Made by a program: the position numbers and the translations under genes. This document shows positions 36,701 to 45,022 of a stretch of 64,000 nt of DNA, piece after piece. A model generated the notes under the pieces. The model was not told where the DNA came from and made no database searches. It saw only the letters and a list, made by a program, of their open reading frames with translations. The stretch comes from Achromobacter sp. HZ34 (GTDB lineage Bacteria; Pseudomonadota; Gammaproteobacteria; Burkholderiales; Burkholderiaceae_B): NCBI RefSeq assembly GCF_002209485.1, contig NZ_NJIX01000006.1, positions 434,001 through 498,000 on the forward strand, given 5' to 3'. Every line of letters starts with the position of its first letter. Position 1 is the first letter of the stretch.

Positions 36701-36894
36701 ACTTCCACCTCTTCGCCCAAACCATCCTCATCAATGGATGAGAGCGTGACCGCGTTTTGTTGCGCTGCAGTTGATGTCAGCTTGGATGAGGCGACCTCGG
36801 CAACGACCCACTGGCGTCGCCTAACCTCGACCAGTTGCCCCGGCTCTGGCCGAGTGCGATAGGTCTGGTTCTGTTGCTCGATTGCGATTTCCAT
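33754..36894 (-). CDS. drmD: DISARM SNF2-family helicase DrmD
   Basis: The protein has 1046 residues. The start is taken at ATG 36894 (MEIAIEQQNQTYR), 21 bp after the vsr stop, with AGGAAG upstream; the open frame to 37041 would overlap vsr. SNF2-type motifs are DDVGLGKTIEAGLV (about 151), VVDEAHNIAP (about 258), FLTATPHNGY, and motif VI QRNGRIDRHGQ (about 620). The long C-terminal half ends in a coiled coil. DrmD with DrmMI defines class 1 DISARM, where it is thought to remodel or load the complex on DNA. Confidence 0.92.
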   Translation of the reverse strand: MEIAIEQQNQTYRTRPEPGQLVEVRRRQWVVAEVASSKLTSTAAQQNAVTLSSIDEDGLGEEVEVIWEIEPGAQVIERAGLPTISGQDDSDTLEAFLDAVRWGAATNADRGFLQAPFRSGVTIADFQLDPLVRAIDMARVNLLIADDVGLGKTIEAGLVIQEMLLRHRARTVLIVCPASLQEKWRVEMLEKFGLDFRVVDTAYIKQLRRDRGIHANPWTSHPRLIASMDWVKSGEGLRAMRDVLPAHTSYPRKFDMLVVDEAHNIAPAAGANYALESQRTRFIRSISPHFQHRLFLTATPHNGYTESFTSLLELLDDQRFARNILPDEKQLSQVMIRRLKSDLVDAEGKPLYAQRNLQALPASYSAQERAIHQKLNDYCTSREQDAEKVSNGFGTSFVNQLLKKRLFSSPAAFASTLEKHIASLANGSQCKDKDAMADRILRKAILRVEEDYANDQEVENAQSEAVEEASRRAQPLTAEQQQMLSELRSWAQAAKNQVDAKAKAILDWLKANLKDDGQWNDRRVILFTEYRTTHQWMHEILASHDFGGDRLAILHGGMPQDEREKVKAAFQTSPTDSAVRILLATDAASEGIDLQNHCNCLIHLEIPYNPNVMEQRNGRIDRHGQRQKEVLIWHPVDGGEHGKATIGGHGDDIIRALRKLESMRADMGSVNPVIAPQMSGLIEGSLKDLDTRLAEAKIAKARRFVRAERELKDRVAKLHERLLTTQQDFHLTPEHILMAVKTGLKLAGRPPLEPFALPDAPAGTVFKMPALSGSWARCLEGLRHPHTLQIRPITFDHAVATGRDDVVLVHLNHRLVQMCLRLLRAEVWAQDDVKKLHRVAVRSVPDALIDGPAVVIISRLVVTGGNHHRLHEELTVAGGYLGDKTFRREEGVTKIQQWLDEAKPLTAADTLFDAIRVRFDRTQSAILQTIDARSKDRLKFLANTLQSRKQQEVADIGAVLDELERAIQTELKKDPQPEQLSLFTEDERTQLRRDTAALEARLARIPAERQQEAEAIETRYAKLNDRTFPVAVIFLVPASAVQGGAA

Positions 36895-36914
36895 GAGGTC
36901 AGCGATCTTCCTGT

Positions 36915-37373
36915 TCAGTTCTTTTTGTGTGTGCCAGGCGACGAAGCGCCACGCTTCGATCTGCCCATGGCGACCGTCTGGACGACGATGTCGGCTGCCT
37001 CGGTCGGTTGTTCGTGTTCCCAGAATCGCAGTACCGTCCACCCGATATTCCGAAGCCGTTCGTTCGTGTTGATATCCCTAGCGCGGTTCGTTTCGATCTT
37101 TTGCCGCCAGAAGTCCGAATTCTGCTTCGGCCATGTGGCGTGTTCGGGACACCCATGCCAGAAGCATCCATCGACGAAGATGGCGATCATCAGCCCCGGA
37201 AAAGCGATGTCCGCGACTCGACGAGGTTTCTTCAGTACCTCGAAGTCGACTCGATAGCGCAGGCCTCTCCGGTGCAGATCTCGACGCAATGCGATCTCGG
37301 CACCGGTTCCCGTTCGCCGGACTTTCGCCATTCGGCGACTGGCTTCAGGAGATGAGGGCTGAACGCGTGGCAT
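36915..37373 (-). CDS. vsr: Very short patch repair endonuclease Vsr
   Basis: The protein has 152 residues. RRTGTGAEIALRRDLHRRGL, VADIAFPGLMIAIFVDG and CFWHGCPEH, then WTVLRFWEHE, are the Vsr family motifs with the catalytic Asp in VADIAF and the zinc and His cluster. Vsr nicks T:G mismatches that arise when 5-methylcytosine deaminates, protecting sites of the neighbouring C5 methyltransferase. It begins 19 bp after that gene. Its presence implies the methylase is active at a defined site. Confidence 0.93.
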   Translation of the reverse strand: MPRVQPSSPEASRRMAKVRRTGTGAEIALRRDLHRRGLRYRVDFEVLKKPRRVADIAFPGLMIAIFVDGCFWHGCPEHATWPKQNSDFWRQKIETNRARDINTNERLRNIGWTVLRFWEHEQPTEAADIVVQTVAMGRSKRGASSPGTHKKN

Positions 37374-37391
37374 CGATGGAGTCTCGTCAGA

Positions 37392-38450
37392 TCATCGGAG
37401 TCCGGTCGATGTCAAGTGCTCATTGATGCTGCGGGCGATAGCCCTCCCCAGGTCGACAGGAACTGCATTGCCGATGAGGCGTCCAAGAACCTTGAAACTC
37501 ACCTCTCCATCATCGGGAATGAACGCATAGTCACGCGGGAAGCTCTGAATGATTGCCGCTTCTCTCAAGGTGATTGCGCGATCCTGTTCTGGGTGACCGA
37601 ACCGGCCATTCCCAAACCCATAGCACTGCGTCGTCATAGTGGGGGCAGGCTTGTCCCATTCCATGCGGCCATAGACGCCCGGGTAAGTCCTGCCGCTTTC
37701 TGCGCGATGGCAATCGGCAACGAGATGCTCTGGCCAATCACGCCACGTACCGCCAGGCTTCGAAACCTTGATGCGCTTGAGGTTCCTCTCCGACAGCGTG
37801 GATGAAACGTGCAGCTTGTCTCTGGGGGCAGCCTCGCCAGCGCTCAGCGCACGTAGGCGGCCAATCGCCTGTCTCACGGTTCTGGGCTTTTCGAGCGTAG
37901 GTTTGATCATCGTGATCTCGCCGTGTCGGGATGCCAGCAGAACCATGCGTCGGCGGGTCTGTGGTACGCCATATTGGGAGCTATCGACGACATCGAACCA
38001 TACGTTGTAACCGAGTCGCTTCAGCGTATCGACAAAGTCATGAAACACCTCATGCTTGGCAACGGTCGGGACGTTCTCCATCGTGATGACATCTGGTCGG
38101 GTACCCTTGGCCAGACGAGCGAACTCGTACAAGAGCCCCCATTTCCCATCCTTGCCATCAAGCTCATAGCGTTGTGCATAGGTGGAAAAAGGCTGGCAAG
38201 GTGCGCACCCTGCAAGGATCTTCAAGTCGGCTTCGCCAAACAGCGTATTCAACTCGGCAGCGGTGACCTTGCTGATGTCGCGTTCTACAAACTTGGCGCT
38301 GTTGTTGGCTTCATAAGGAAAGCGGCAAGCGGGGTCCATATCGATGCCGGCAACGACCGGTACGCCTTCGAGTACGAAGCCATGCGTCAGCCCGCCAGCT
38401 CCACAGAACAAATCAACACAAGAAATTTTCGTCATTTCAACAGCTCTCAT
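37392..38450 (-). CDS. DNA (cytosine-5-)-methyltransferase
   Basis: The protein has 352 residues with all main motifs: I DLFCGAGGLTHGF, IV GCAPCQPFSTYAQ (catalytic Cys about 85), VI MENVP, VIII PQTRRRM and X GRLIGNAVPVDLGRAI. The target-recognition region (about 215-270) is short. C5 methyltransferase DrmMII defines class 2 DISARM, yet here a C5 enzyme opens a class 1 operon that already has DrmMI. With Vsr it forms a Dcm-Vsr pair, so it may protect against DISARM, another nuclease, or both. MTKISCVDLF at 38435 is an alternative start. Confidence 0.9.
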   Translation of the reverse strand: MRAVEMTKISCVDLFCGAGGLTHGFVLEGVPVVAGIDMDPACRFPYEANNSAKFVERDISKVTAAELNTLFGEADLKILAGCAPCQPFSTYAQRYELDGKDGKWGLLYEFARLAKGTRPDVITMENVPTVAKHEVFHDFVDTLKRLGYNVWFDVVDSSQYGVPQTRRRMVLLASRHGEITMIKPTLEKPRTVRQAIGRLRALSAGEAAPRDKLHVSSTLSERNLKRIKVSKPGGTWRDWPEHLVADCHRAESGRTYPGVYGRMEWDKPAPTMTTQCYGFGNGRFGHPEQDRAITLREAAIIQSFPRDYAFIPDDGEVSFKVLGRLIGNAVPVDLGRAIARSINEHLTSTGLR

Positions 38451-38501
38451 TTCGTTTCGAGCACCGGATGAGGCGATCGAAACCCATCGATAGCAAGTCA
38501 G

Positions 38502-38753
38502 TCATTCGTTGCCTCGACCTTCGTTCTCTGCTGCGCCACCAGAGCGCACCCATTCATCGACTTCTTCAGACTTGAATTTCCAAAATCGGCCGATGCGATG
38601 CGCAGGCATGTTGCGTTTACTGATCCAGGCGTAAACGGTGTCCTTGCTGACGCCGAGGTATTCGGCGATCTCTTCGACCGACAACCAGCGATCTGACATG
38701 GCGTCGATTTCCATCAAAAAGTCGGAGTTTGGGTAATTTTCGAATGATCTCAT
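38502..38753 (-). CDS. Excisionase-family helix-turn-helix protein
   Basis: The protein has 83 residues. SVEEIAEYLGVSKDTVYAWI, then RNMPAHRIGRFWKFKSEEVDEWV, is the HTH_17 (excisionase/MerR-like) domain. MSDRWLSVEEIAEYL at 38699 is an alternative start. It sits 51 bp upstream of the methyltransferase in the same direction, as in many DISARM and restriction loci, so it is probably the operon's regulator. Confidence 0.88.
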   Translation of the reverse strand: MRSFENYPNSDFLMEIDAMSDRWLSVEEIAEYLGVSKDTVYAWISKRNMPAHRIGRFWKFKSEEVDEWVRSGGAAENEGRGNE

Positions 38754-38991
38754 GAAAATGTGTCTCGATAAACATGATTTGACTGGATTTGGGCTGGTTA
38801 GGAGTGGTTTGACGCGATTCCGATCAGACTCAGACGAGTGTTAGCGCGCTCTCAAGCGGACGACTTACCGCAACCTATTCCGATGCCGGTGACTACTGGC
38901 CGAGAATGATGTTGTCCGGAACATTGAGCACAGCGTGAACATGATCATCGCCCCGGTGACGGAGTAAATCCCACATCGTCTGGTTCCAATT

Positions 38992-39717
38992 TCAATCTTG
39001 GCGCACGGTATTTCTGTCCTGTTGCGCCAGCTCGACGCCGGCCCAAGCAGGCACGACTTCGGTATCACGGACGAACCACTGAAATACCTCGGTCGCCTGG
39101 GTGATGCCAGCGTATGCCTTGTCGATCTGCGCGAGTGCGTCCTTTTCGTGTTTCTCGAAACGGACTCGCTCCTGCTCCACGCCGGCCAGGCCATTTCGCG
39201 CATCGTTCAGTTGCCGTTGTGCCCGCTCGACGGCAGATTGAGCAGCCTCCAGTTCGCTCGCGCCGTTGACGATGCCCTGTTTCAGCGCCTCCGGGGTGGC
39301 TGCCGATGGCGTGCCATTGGCCTGCAACTGCGTAAGCTGGGTCTGAGCCTCGGTGAGTTGTTTTTCCAGAGCTTCGGGATTTTGCTGGTGGATGCTTTCT
39401 GCCGTCTGGTCGAGGCCGTTGTAATAGCCCTGGAAATCGTGCTGCGTATCGGCGATTTTCTGCTGACGGAATGCTGCAAGAAGCGCTGCGCCATTCCTGA
39501 GTTCGCAACGATATTCGACGACTGTTCGGCTCGTGTCGTCCTTGAACAAGCGCCAGCTATCTTTCTCGCACGAGGCACGATTCGACAGCGCGGTGGCGTA
39601 GGTATACGTGGGGTCTTGCGGGATTGAGGCCGCCTTGACGGTATCTACCTCGGAATGACCGCAGGCGGAGAGTGCCAGACTCAGCGCTGCCAGGCATGTA
39701 GAGGAAATAAGTTTCAT
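38992..39717 (-). CDS. Putative lipoprotein with coiled-coil
   Basis: The protein has 241 residues. MKLISSTCLAALSLALSACG is a lipoprotein signal with lipobox LSAC. Residues 100-215 are strongly helical and Gln/Ala/Glu-rich (EKQLTEAQTQLTQLQANG, ERAQRQLNDARNGLAGVEQE), predicting a coiled coil. No family is recognised. It ends a three-gene minus-strand cluster (41473 to 38992) of the island's P4-like module and may act in envelope exclusion of phage, but that is only a guess. Confidence 0.6.
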   Translation of the reverse strand: MKLISSTCLAALSLALSACGHSEVDTVKAASIPQDPTYTYATALSNRASCEKDSWRLFKDDTSRTVVEYRCELRNGAALLAAFRQQKIADTQHDFQGYYNGLDQTAESIHQQNPEALEKQLTEAQTQLTQLQANGTPSAATPEALKQGIVNGASELEAAQSAVERAQRQLNDARNGLAGVEQERVRFEKHEKDALAQIDKAYAGITQATEVFQWFVRDTEVVPAWAGVELAQQDRNTVRQD

Positions 39718-39747
39718 GTTTGCTCCGAGAGAAGGTTGGATTGGTAG

Positions 39748-40038
39748 TCAGTAGTCGCTAGGTAACAAGATGGTTGTCACGGATCGGTCGGCTTCCGTGA
39801 TGATCCAGACCGTCTCGCCGTCGGGCAGGTCGTAGCTTGACAGCAAGCGCTGGCCGATTAGCAAGGCCAGCTCGTTGGCGGCCAAATTTTCGGCAGACAA
39901 ATTGCCCCACTCACCAAAAATATGGCGAGCGAGAAGAGAGGCGCCCGATATGCCGATAGCATCAAGCGCTTCCTGTGCAGCAGGTGTGATGACCGCTCTC
40001 CCCATCGGGAAACGCGGCCTGGGAGGGAAAGGCTTCAA
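39748..40038 (-). CDS. Conserved small plasmid/island protein
   Basis: The protein has 96 residues. The stretch TPAAQEALDAIGISGASLLA followed by HIFGEWGNLSAENLAANELAL and the end VWIITEADRSVTTILLP resembles a small conserved protein common on plasmids and integrated elements. Its function is unknown. It lies 30 bp upstream of the lipoprotein gene in the same direction. Confidence 0.65.
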   Translation of the reverse strand: MKPFPPRPRFPMGRAVITPAAQEALDAIGISGASLLARHIFGEWGNLSAENLAANELALLIGQRLLSSYDLPDGETVWIITEADRSVTTILLPSDY

Positions 40039-40131
40039 AATGCAACTCCTGTAGAAATCGAGCGCGATCGCGGCCCTCCGGATGACCCGGATGCAATGAA
40101 CGAGATGAGGGAACTCCAGCCGAATGGCTGG

Positions 40132-41473
40132 TTAGGATGTGGCGCTGGCAAGCTGACGCCGAAACGCAGCGGCCTTTGCCTGGGAACAGCGAAGATGTTG
40201 ACGAATGCCGGAGACGGTGGGCGACACGATGCCCGCCTGAATATCTCGGACGAGCTTCGTGAGTTCCGTGTCTGGCTCGGGGATGGCCGGTGATGGTTCG
40301 GGTGCCGGTGGGGCGGTGGCCGCGACGGCCAAACTGTCCGTGATGAATGTCTGACTACTGGGTAACAACGCAATCCACCACAGCAGGCAAGCCATCCCTT
40401 CCAGGACGGCAGCGAACGCCAGTCCTACGAGCAGATCAAGCGTCGCATCCGTTATGCTGAAAATCGTCGCCAGCCGAGCCGTGACTGGATCACTACGAAC
40501 AGCATCACGGCGGGTCTCGGCCCTGTCCTTGATGGCCTGGTATCGGCGGACTTCGCCCGCTTCGGCATCCAGGGCTTCGAGCCGGGCCGTCAGCCCTGCA
40601 CGACAGACGGTCCACCTCGTCGGCAAGGTCGCTCGGCGCTGCACGACCATCGGCCAGCAAAACGGCACCAAGATAAAGACCATGGACGCGAGAGAAATTG
40701 ACCGTGATGACACCGCCTCGAAGCCAGGCATTGATGAATGCCGCGCGGTCGAGGCCATCTTGCAGGGCATGCAAGTCGTTCTGAGTCAACGCAATGCTGG
40801 GCCGATGCAGTGTGTCGAGCTGGCGATGCGTCTTTTCGCCCGATAGTGCCTGCTGAAACAGCAGCTCGTTACCTTTCGCACATTCGTGCAGCGCATATGC
40901 AGCCGCTTCGTTCTCTGGGATGAACGGCTTGCGCAAGAGAGCAACCTTGTACGCGAGGACCGGCTCGTCACTGGAAAATGCCGCGTCCACCGCATGCTGA
41001 ACTCGCATCCCATCGGCGCTGCTCTTGCGCTGCCATTGAGTTGCGCGTGCTACGGCCTGAGTGCGCGCGCCTTCATGGCAAACCTGTTCGAACAGTTCGC
41101 GATTAAACATGCCCATTTCCTTGCGCTCGGCCATTGTGCTCACAAGTTGGCTGAAATGGCTCGGCAGCAGAGTACGCAAGAGAGCGTCGATGACGGGGAC
41201 ATCCTCGCGATCCGGACTCGGAAGCGTTCGACACAGCTTCAGGCGACTGGTGAGGTCATCCTGCTCTTGGTCGCTAAATAACATGCGACGCCCATTGAAA
41301 ATCTGTGCCGTAGTCTTAACCGCCCCACGCAGGCTTTGGGCGTAGTCGTCCACTAACCAATGCGTGGTGGCGTCGAGGCAATGAGCGATGCCGAAGTCGA
41401 GGCCGGCTTGCTGGATGCAAGCATCGTGCTTACTCGGGCTAGACACGTTGTTTGTGTAGGAGGGGCCGTTCAT
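40132..41473 (-). pseudogene. Frameshifted membrane protein of the island
   Basis: Two frames together make one protein of about 447 residues. Frame A runs from ATG 41473 (MNGPSYTNNVSSP) through AVKTTAQIFNGRRML to AFINAWLRGGVITV. Between about 40600 and 40700 the sense passes to frame B, with a membrane helix SLASMVFILVPFCWPMVV, then LTARLEALDAEAGEVRRYQA, a second helix LLVGLAFAAVLEGMACLLWW, and a C-terminal HTH-like VSGIRQHLRCSQAKAAAFRR. The start overlaps the AlpA stop (TGATG). It could be a true mutation, a sequencing error, or programmed shifting. The family is not recognised. Confidence 0.55.
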
Positions 41474-41709
41474 CACGCCACCTCCGTTACGCCGAGGACC
41501 TCACGAGTACGAGGGCGCGCTTTCAGCCACGCCTCTACTTCGTCCGCGATATAGACGGTCTTACGCGTGCCAAGCCTAATCGGCAATGGCCACGTCGGAT
41601 CGTAGTAAGGGGATTTGGGGTCTTGCCAGTTAAATCGGGTAGTTTTCCCGATGCCGATCAAGGTATCGACTTCGGCGCCCCGCAGGTGGAGCGGTTTGAT
41701 GGTGTTCAT
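41473..41709 (-). CDS. AlpA-family regulator
   Basis: The protein has 78 residues from ATG 41709 (MNTIKPLHLRGAEVDTLIGI). LIGIGKTTRFNWQDPKSPYY, then PIRLGTRKTVYIADEVEAWL, is the AlpA HTH pattern found beside P4-type integrases, where it acts as excisionase or activator. The open frame further upstream (to 41772) lacks family sequence. It is divided from the integrase by 290 bp and translationally coupled to the downstream gene. Confidence 0.82.
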   Translation of the reverse strand: MNTIKPLHLRGAEVDTLIGIGKTTRFNWQDPKSPYYDPTWPLPIRLGTRKTVYIADEVEAWLKARPRTREVLGVTEVA

Positions 41710-41999
41710 ATGACCTCTGAGCATGCGGTCGTAGCTGCGTGAGGGGTCGTAGAAAATGCGCGCACCCACCACCCAGCATCCGAGTTAAGGGATGTGGTAA
41801 TGGGTCGCAGTACGACCGCACGTCGGCGACTACAAAGGTTCCGCTGCTCAAGTCAGAGGTACAAAACACTACTCGGACAACCGGCTAGAGATGCCAGTCA
41901 TGCGAAAGCTGGTTGGTGCGTCAACCAAGCCTGACGCGAATGAAACCACAAATTTTCTTGCGCGGCAACAAATTGTGATCTCAACGTCCAGTTGGCTAA

Positions 42000-43199
42000 T
42001 CAGGGGCTGCGCAATTGCGTGACCGACGCACCGGACACGCACCGATCCAGATAGTCCGACCAGGACTGCATCATCTTGGCGCGAGGCTCCAGATACAGCG
42101 CGTGGTTGTATGCCGCGCTGACATCGTTGCGCTCCTGATGCGCCAGTTGCAGCTCGATATGCTCGTGCGGCCAGCCTTGCTCGTGCAGGATCGTCGAGGC
42201 AACACCCCGGAATCCGTGCCCGGTCATCTGACCTTTGTAGCCCATGCGCTCCAGCGCTTTGAGGATGGTGTTGTTTGACATCGGCTTTTTGAAGTCGCGG
42301 TCGCCAGGAAAGAGCAACTCCCGATGGCCGGTCAGTGTATGCAGCATCTGAAGCAAGGCCACTGCCTGGCGCGATAGCGGCACGATATGCGGTGACTTCA
42401 TCTTCATCCGCTCGGCCGGAATGTCCCAGCAGGTATTCTCCAGATCGAATTCAACCCATCGTGCGCCAATCAATTCGCTGGTGCGCACAAAGGTCATTGC
42501 CATCAGCTTCATCGCCATGCGAGTCACCGTACTGCCCTGATAGATCTCGATATGGCGCAACAGTGCTGGTAGCTCTTTGGCATCTACGCGCGCGTAGTTT
42601 TGCTTGCGGCGAGACACAAGGATGTCGCTGGGACGGATTTCGGTGGCTGGATTGCGCGTCGCTAAGCCGTGGGCGATGGCGTAGCGGAAAATCTGGCTAC
42701 AGGTTTGCAGGGAGCGCTTGGCAATGTCGAGCGCGCCGCGCTCTTCGATCGTCTTGGTCATGCGGACCAGTTCGGGCGCCTGGACTTCGCTGATAGGGCG
42801 CGCGCCCAGCGTCGGAAAGATGTCGGACTCCATGCGGCGCAACACGTATTCGGCGTGACGCTCGCTACGCGAGGGCGACCAGTGGTTCCACCACTGGCGG
42901 GCGACCTCAGAGAAGGTCGTACCCGCCGGAGCCAAGCCCTGTTGCTTACGTTCGACCATTGGGTCGGTGCCCGATGCCAGCAATTTCCGAGCGGCTTGGT
43001 GCGCCTCGCGGGCTTCGGCAAGGCTCACGTCCGGGAACACGCCCAGCGCCATGACCTTTTCCTTGCCATCGACGCGGTATTTCCAGCGCCAGTACTTGCC
43101 CGCCTGATTGACCAACAGATAGAGCCCGCCGCCATCAGCGAGCTTCTGGGGCTTCTCGGCAGGTTTTACTTTGAGGACTTGTTGGTGCGTCAGTGGCAT
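42000..43199 (-). CDS. P4-type tyrosine recombinase integrase
   Basis: The protein has 399 residues. The N-terminal DUF4102 domain (MPLTHQQVLKVKPAEKPQKL, DGGGLYLLV, KVMALGVFPDVSLAEARE) is followed by a SAM-like core-binding domain and a catalytic domain with FVRTSELIGARW (first Arg), HGFRGVAST (His-x-x-Arg) and AYNHALYL (Tyr nucleophile). It is intact, unlike the left island's integrase. It lies 177 bp from the tRNA-Ser end, pointing away from it, the standard position for an enzyme that inserts into that tRNA. Confidence 0.95.
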   Translation of the reverse strand: MPLTHQQVLKVKPAEKPQKLADGGGLYLLVNQAGKYWRWKYRVDGKEKVMALGVFPDVSLAEAREAHQAARKLLASGTDPMVERKQQGLAPAGTTFSEVARQWWNHWSPSRSERHAEYVLRRMESDIFPTLGARPISEVQAPELVRMTKTIEERGALDIAKRSLQTCSQIFRYAIAHGLATRNPATEIRPSDILVSRRKQNYARVDAKELPALLRHIEIYQGSTVTRMAMKLMAMTFVRTSELIGARWVEFDLENTCWDIPAERMKMKSPHIVPLSRQAVALLQMLHTLTGHRELLFPGDRDFKKPMSNNTILKALERMGYKGQMTGHGFRGVASTILHEQGWPHEHIELQLAHQERNDVSAAYNHALYLEPRAKMMQSWSDYLDRCVSGASVTQLRSP

Positions 43200-43296
43200 G
43201 TTGGGGGTATCTAGCTTTGGGGGTACGTGGACATACCCCCAAAAATACCCCTCGAGCTACCGGATTGCAACGAACCCTATCAGACCACCCAGAAGC

Positions 43297-43331
43297 AAAA
43301 AAGCCCGTGAAACTTTGATTTCACGGGCTTT
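43297..43331 (-). terminator. Island-supplied terminator for tRNA-Ser(CGA)
   Basis: A perfect 13-bp stem AAAGCCCGTGAAA/TTTCACGGGCTTT with a 6-base loop has a six-T run on the minus strand (43297-43302). It lies 45 bp downstream of the minus-strand tRNA-Ser 3' end, inside the island. Confidence 0.85.
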
Positions 43332-43375
43332 CTGCCTATTTTCCGAACCGATTTGGATCGCTTCGGACTAGATTT

Positions 43376-43466
<91 letters not shown>

Positions 43467-43751
43467 GGGGTACCGCTTTCAATAACCCCGTGGTCGAATC
43501 GAGGCTATCGTTTTGCCGCCAGCCAAGATCGTCATCAAGAAGAACTCAACTCCCTTTCGGGTATCCACCGCCACACAAGTTTGATGCCTGAATTGTGTGG
43601 GGAGCAGCAAAGTCCGCCATTCTAGCAGACATTTTGGAAATGTGGCTAGCCATTCGAAAAGTTGTTGAATTGCTGCACAGGGGATCTAACCCGCTTGGGT
43701 AATTTCTTGTCAGAATGCGTCTCTTAGCGCCCACGCCGCCAGGATGCCCGC

Positions 43752-44921
43752 ATGGAAATCGTCATCATCCTTCTGCTGTCCGCCGTGATCTGCGTGCCGT
43801 TGACGCAGTTGCTGGGTCTGGGCGCGATTCCGGGTTATCTGCTGGCGGGCATATTGATCGGGCCGTATTGCCTGGGCCTGGTCCAGGACGTTCCCGCCAT
43901 CACCAATATCTCCCAGCTGGGCGTGGTCATGATGCTGTTCGTGATCGGCCTGGAAATGGCACCCGCCCGCCTGTGGGCCATGCGGCGCGAGGTCTTTGGC
44001 ATCGGCTCGCTGCAGATGTTCGTCAGCGCCGCCGCCTTGTCGCTGCTGCTGGGCGGCGTCCTGCGCCACCTGATCGGCATGTCATGGGCCGGCGCCATCC
44101 TGTGCAGCCTGGCCCTGTCGCTGTCCTCCACCGCCGTCGCCATGCGCCTGCTCGATGAGCGTGATCTCAGCCGCACGCCCATGGGCCGCACGGCCGTCGG
44201 GATCCTGCTGTGGCAGGACATGGCCGCCATTCCCGTCCTGGTCGCGGTGGGCGTCATCGGCGGCGGCGGCACCCGTACGCCATCCTTCATGGAAGGCCTG
44301 GTCGGCGTCGCCGTGGTGGTCCTGGGGCGCGGCCTGCGCCTGTTGGGATGGGCCGAACGAGCCCAGCTGAAGGAACTCTTCACCGCCGCCACGCTGCTGG
44401 TGGTGATAGGCACGGCCCAACTGTTCGACCACGCCGGCTTGTCCGCCGGCCTGGGCGGTTTCCTGGTGGGCGTGGTGCTGGCCAAGTCACGCTTTCGCGA
44501 AGGCATGGAAGAGAGCATCGAACCCTTCAAGGGCCTGCTGCTGGGCCTGTTCTTCCTGTCCATCGGCATGGTCATCAACCTGGAAGTCCTGCGCGACCAC
44601 TGGCTTTTCGTAATCCTGGGCGTGGTCGGTCTGCTGGCGATCAAGGGCCTCATCCTGTACGGCATCGCGCGCTGGTCCGGCCTGCCGTCCTACCATCGCC
44701 TGCCGTTTGCCATCGGCCTGGCGCAGGGCGGGGAGTTCGGCTTCGCCATCTTCAACGAAGCCGTGGATAACAGTCTGCTGACAGTTCCCCACCGCGATCT
44801 CATCTCGGTGGTAGTGGCGGTGTCCATGGCCATCGTCCCCGTATGGCTGAAAGTGCTCGAACGCTTGCGCATGCGCGCGCGGGCGCGACGCGGCTACACT
44901 CCCGAAGCGGCGGCGGACTGA
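43752..44921 (+). CDS. Cation:proton antiporter, CPA2 (Kef/NapA) type
   Basis: The protein has 389 residues with about 12 membrane helices. LTQLLGLGAIPGYLLAGILI, then GVVMMLFVIGLEM, matches the CPA2 family helices, and LSLSSTAVAMRLLDERD with LLWQDMAAIPVLV is the antiporter core. Residues 230-290 (AGLGGFLVGVVLAKS, FFLSIGMVINL) are Kef-like. No C-terminal RCK/TrkA-N domain is present, so it is a stand-alone antiporter. Likely role: K+ or Na+/H+ exchange at the inner membrane. It is the first core gene right of the island. Confidence 0.88.
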   Translation: MEIVIILLLSAVICVPLTQLLGLGAIPGYLLAGILIGPYCLGLVQDVPAITNISQLGVVMMLFVIGLEMAPARLWAMRREVFGIGSLQMFVSAAALSLLLGGVLRHLIGMSWAGAILCSLALSLSSTAVAMRLLDERDLSRTPMGRTAVGILLWQDMAAIPVLVAVGVIGGGGTRTPSFMEGLVGVAVVVLGRGLRLLGWAERAQLKELFTAATLLVVIGTAQLFDHAGLSAGLGGFLVGVVLAKSRFREGMEESIEPFKGLLLGLFFLSIGMVINLEVLRDHWLFVILGVVGLLAIKGLILYGIARWSGLPSYHRLPFAIGLAQGGEFGFAIFNEAVDNSLLTVPHRDLISVVVAVSMAIVPVWLKVLERLRMRARARRGYTPEAAAD

Positions 44922-45022
44922 TCCCGGCGCCGCGCGACCGCGCCTTCCCGCAAGCAGCCAGGCGCTCGGCGGGCCGGCGGTCCCTCCCTTCATCATTCCC
45001 TTACGCGGTTAGGAGAATCTTC

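Noticed and set aside
44843-45022. N-terminal extension of 3-hydroxybutyrate dehydrogenase
   Set aside because: It overlaps the antiporter gene and lies before a good ribosome site and the family's usual start.
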